From NCBI GenBank assembly GCA_964402115.1, contig CAYOBW010000002.1:32486-96485 (forward strand): a DNA stretch of 64,000 nucleotides, read 5' to 3'. Shown here one piece after another: positions 62,879 through 64,000 of this stretch (its first letter is position 1; every line of letters begins with the position of its first letter). Below the pieces are notes generated by a model. That model had not been told where the DNA came from, made no database searches, and saw only the letters and a program-made list of their open reading frames with translations. A program made the position numbers and the translations under genes. The DNA is from CAYOBW01 sp964402115. GTDB taxonomy: Bacteria > Verrucomicrobiota > Kiritimatiellia > UBA8416 > CAYOBW01.

Positions 62879-64000
62879 TCAGCCTGGAGAAGGCAGCAGG
62901 TTACGGAGGACGTAGGGCAACACGCCGCCGTGCTTGTAGTACGCCACTTCGACTGGCGTATCGAGCCGGCACACAGCGCGGAAGGTCTTCGGACAGTCCT
63001 CCGGCGTCGCGGCGCTGACCTCCAGCCTTTGGCCGGGATGCAGGCCGCCGACCATACCTGAGATCGTAAATGTCTCGCAACCAGTCAGTTGCATGCTTTC
63101 CACCGACTGTCCAGGCTCGAACTCAAGCGGCAGCACACCCATGCCAACCAGGTTGCTCCGGTGGATGCGCTCGTAGCTTTCCGCCAGGACGGCCCGCACG
63201 CCGAGCAGGGCCGGCCCCTTGGCCGCCCAGTCCCGCGAGGAGCCCGCGCCGTACTGCCGGCCCGCCAGCACGATCAGCGGCGTGCCAGCCTCCCGGTAGC
63301 GGGTGGCCGCTTCGAAGATGGTCACGTTCTCGCCGCTGGGGTGGTGCCGGGTGAAACCGCCCGGACGTGTCGCCAGCCGATTGCGCAGGCGCGCGTTGGC
63401 GAACGTGCCGCGCGCCATCACCTCGTGGTTGCCGCGCCGCGCGCCGTAGGAGTTGAAATCGGCGTTCGCGACGCCGTGCGCGTTGAGGTACCGGGCCGCC
63501 TCGCTATCCGCGGCCAGGCTGCCGGCCGGTGAGATGTGATCCGTGGTCACGAAGTCCCCCAGCATGGCCAGGACCCGGGCTGCGCGGATATCGGTGACGG
63601 GAGGCGGCACGGGCGGCAGGTCCGCGACCCAGGGCGGCGGCTGGATGTACGTCGAGGCGGGATCCCACGGGTAAAGCTCCGGCGCCGCCCCCGGCAGCGC
63701 CCGCCACTCGTCCGCCCAGGCATCCGGATCGCCGTAGCAGGCGTGGTAGAGCGCAGGATCGGAGGCCGCCGCCAGGACCGCGTCGAGTTCGGCGTCGGTG
63801 GGCCACAACTCATGCAGGTACACGGGGCGTCCGGCGCCATCGACGCCCAACGGCTCCGTGCGCAAATCGCCATCCACGCGCCCCTTGAGCGCATAGGCGA
63901 CCACCAACGGCGGGGAACAGAGGTAGTTGGCATGCGTCAGCGGGTGAATGCGCCCTTCGAAATTGCGGTTTCCGCTCAGAACGGCCGCCACCACCAGGTC
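62879..64000 (-). CDS. acnA: Aconitate hydratase A, C-terminal part (cut by window end)
   Basis: Fe-S enzyme of the TCA cycle (citrate to isocitrate). Only the last ~373 residues are here. SGNRNFEGRIHP, the aconitase signature next to the cluster domain, opens the fragment; the cysteines lie outside the window. The C-terminal swivel domain has MLGDFVTTDHISPAGSLA, FNSYGARRGNHEVMARGTFA, GRQYGAGSSRDWAAKGP and NLVGMGVLPLEF, all conserved in AcnA. The 3' end LPYVLRNLL is normal. Confidence 0.95.
   Translation of the reverse strand, partial: DLVVAAVLSGNRNFEGRIHPLTHANYLCSPPLVVAYALKGRVDGDLRTEPLGVDGAGRPVYLHELWPTDAELDAVLAAASDPALYHACYGDPDAWADEWRALPGAAPELYPWDPASTYIQPPPWVADLPPVPPPVTDIRAARVLAMLGDFVTTDHISPAGSLAADSEAARYLNAHGVANADFNSYGARRGNHEVMARGTFANARLRNRLATRPGGFTRHHPSGENVTIFEAATRYREAGTPLIVLAGRQYGAGSSRDWAAKGPALLGVRAVLAESYERIHRSNLVGMGVLPLEFEPGQSVESMQLTGCETFTISGMVGGLHPGQRLEVSAATPEDCPKTFRAVCRLDTPVEVAYYKHGGVLPYVLRNLLPSPG

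Overview
The window looks like a piece of a high-GC Gram-negative chromosome from the PVC group, most likely Kiritimatiellota, Verrucomicrobiota or Lentisphaerota. Evidence: an LptD homologue (outer membrane), a set of DUF1080, DUF2961 and GH109-type proteins, prepilin-like proteins with an ADG-type C-terminus, YfhO, a giant FG-GAP/VCBS protein, a four-helix-bundle (IVP) gene, and many dispersed palindromic and short tandem repeats between genes. This assignment is inference; no rRNA or tRNA gene was recognised. Both ends cut genes (PBP2 at the left, aconitase at the right).

Layout. 1-8.7 kb (+ strand): cell envelope and housekeeping genes, PBP2-RodA-RNase E/G, LptD, a family B DNA polymerase and a GspG pseudopilin. 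8.8-13.7 kb: two exported or Tat-exported carbohydrate proteins (DUF1080, GH109-like), MetG, and a pilin-like protein. 13.9-16.5 kb: a divergent histidine kinase / NtrC-type regulator pair. 16.5-24.8 kb: GT10 fucosyltransferase, methyltransferase, DUF2961 lipoprotein, UDP-GlcNAc 2-epimerase and a YfhO membrane protein. 24.8-26.8 kb: a repeat-rich gap and two small phage-like genes. 26.8-29.4 kb: a WbpG/HisF2/HisH2 set for acetamidino sugar modification. 29.6-36.6 kb: a tightly overlapped seven-gene operon (MaoC, FkbH-like, acyl carrier protein, MBOAT, radical SAM, a 57-residue membrane peptide, SGNH-like protein) that I read as a machine that builds an unusual ACP-bound acyl group and transfers it to a surface glycan. 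37-44 kb: one secreted protein with 28 FG-GAP repeats arranged as four seven-bladed propellers, with a very recent 1,743-base tandem duplication. 44.6-49.1 kb: flippase, GT4 and a nucleotide-sugar epimerase. 49.1-51.1 kb: repeats, a broken zinc-ribbon gene, an unknown gene and a four-helix-bundle gene. 51.2-55.8 kb: a ferric-type ABC importer. 55.8-64 kb: M18 aminopeptidase, unknown exported proteins, metallophosphoesterase, PdxB-like dehydrogenase, a small lipoprotein and aconitase.

Working together: roughly 16.5-50 kb is dominated by surface polysaccharide functions. WecB can supply UDP-ManNAc, the WbpG/HisF2/HisH2 trio can amidinate a diacetamido sugar, GT10 and GT4 assemble glycan, the flippase exports it, and the MBOAT operon may decorate it. 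The operon at 30-36.6 kb is the best candidate for an undescribed pathway because it combines FkbH-type glyceryl/acyl-ACP loading with a radical SAM enzyme and a membrane acyltransferase. All functions are assigned from sequence motifs by eye; no database search was run.
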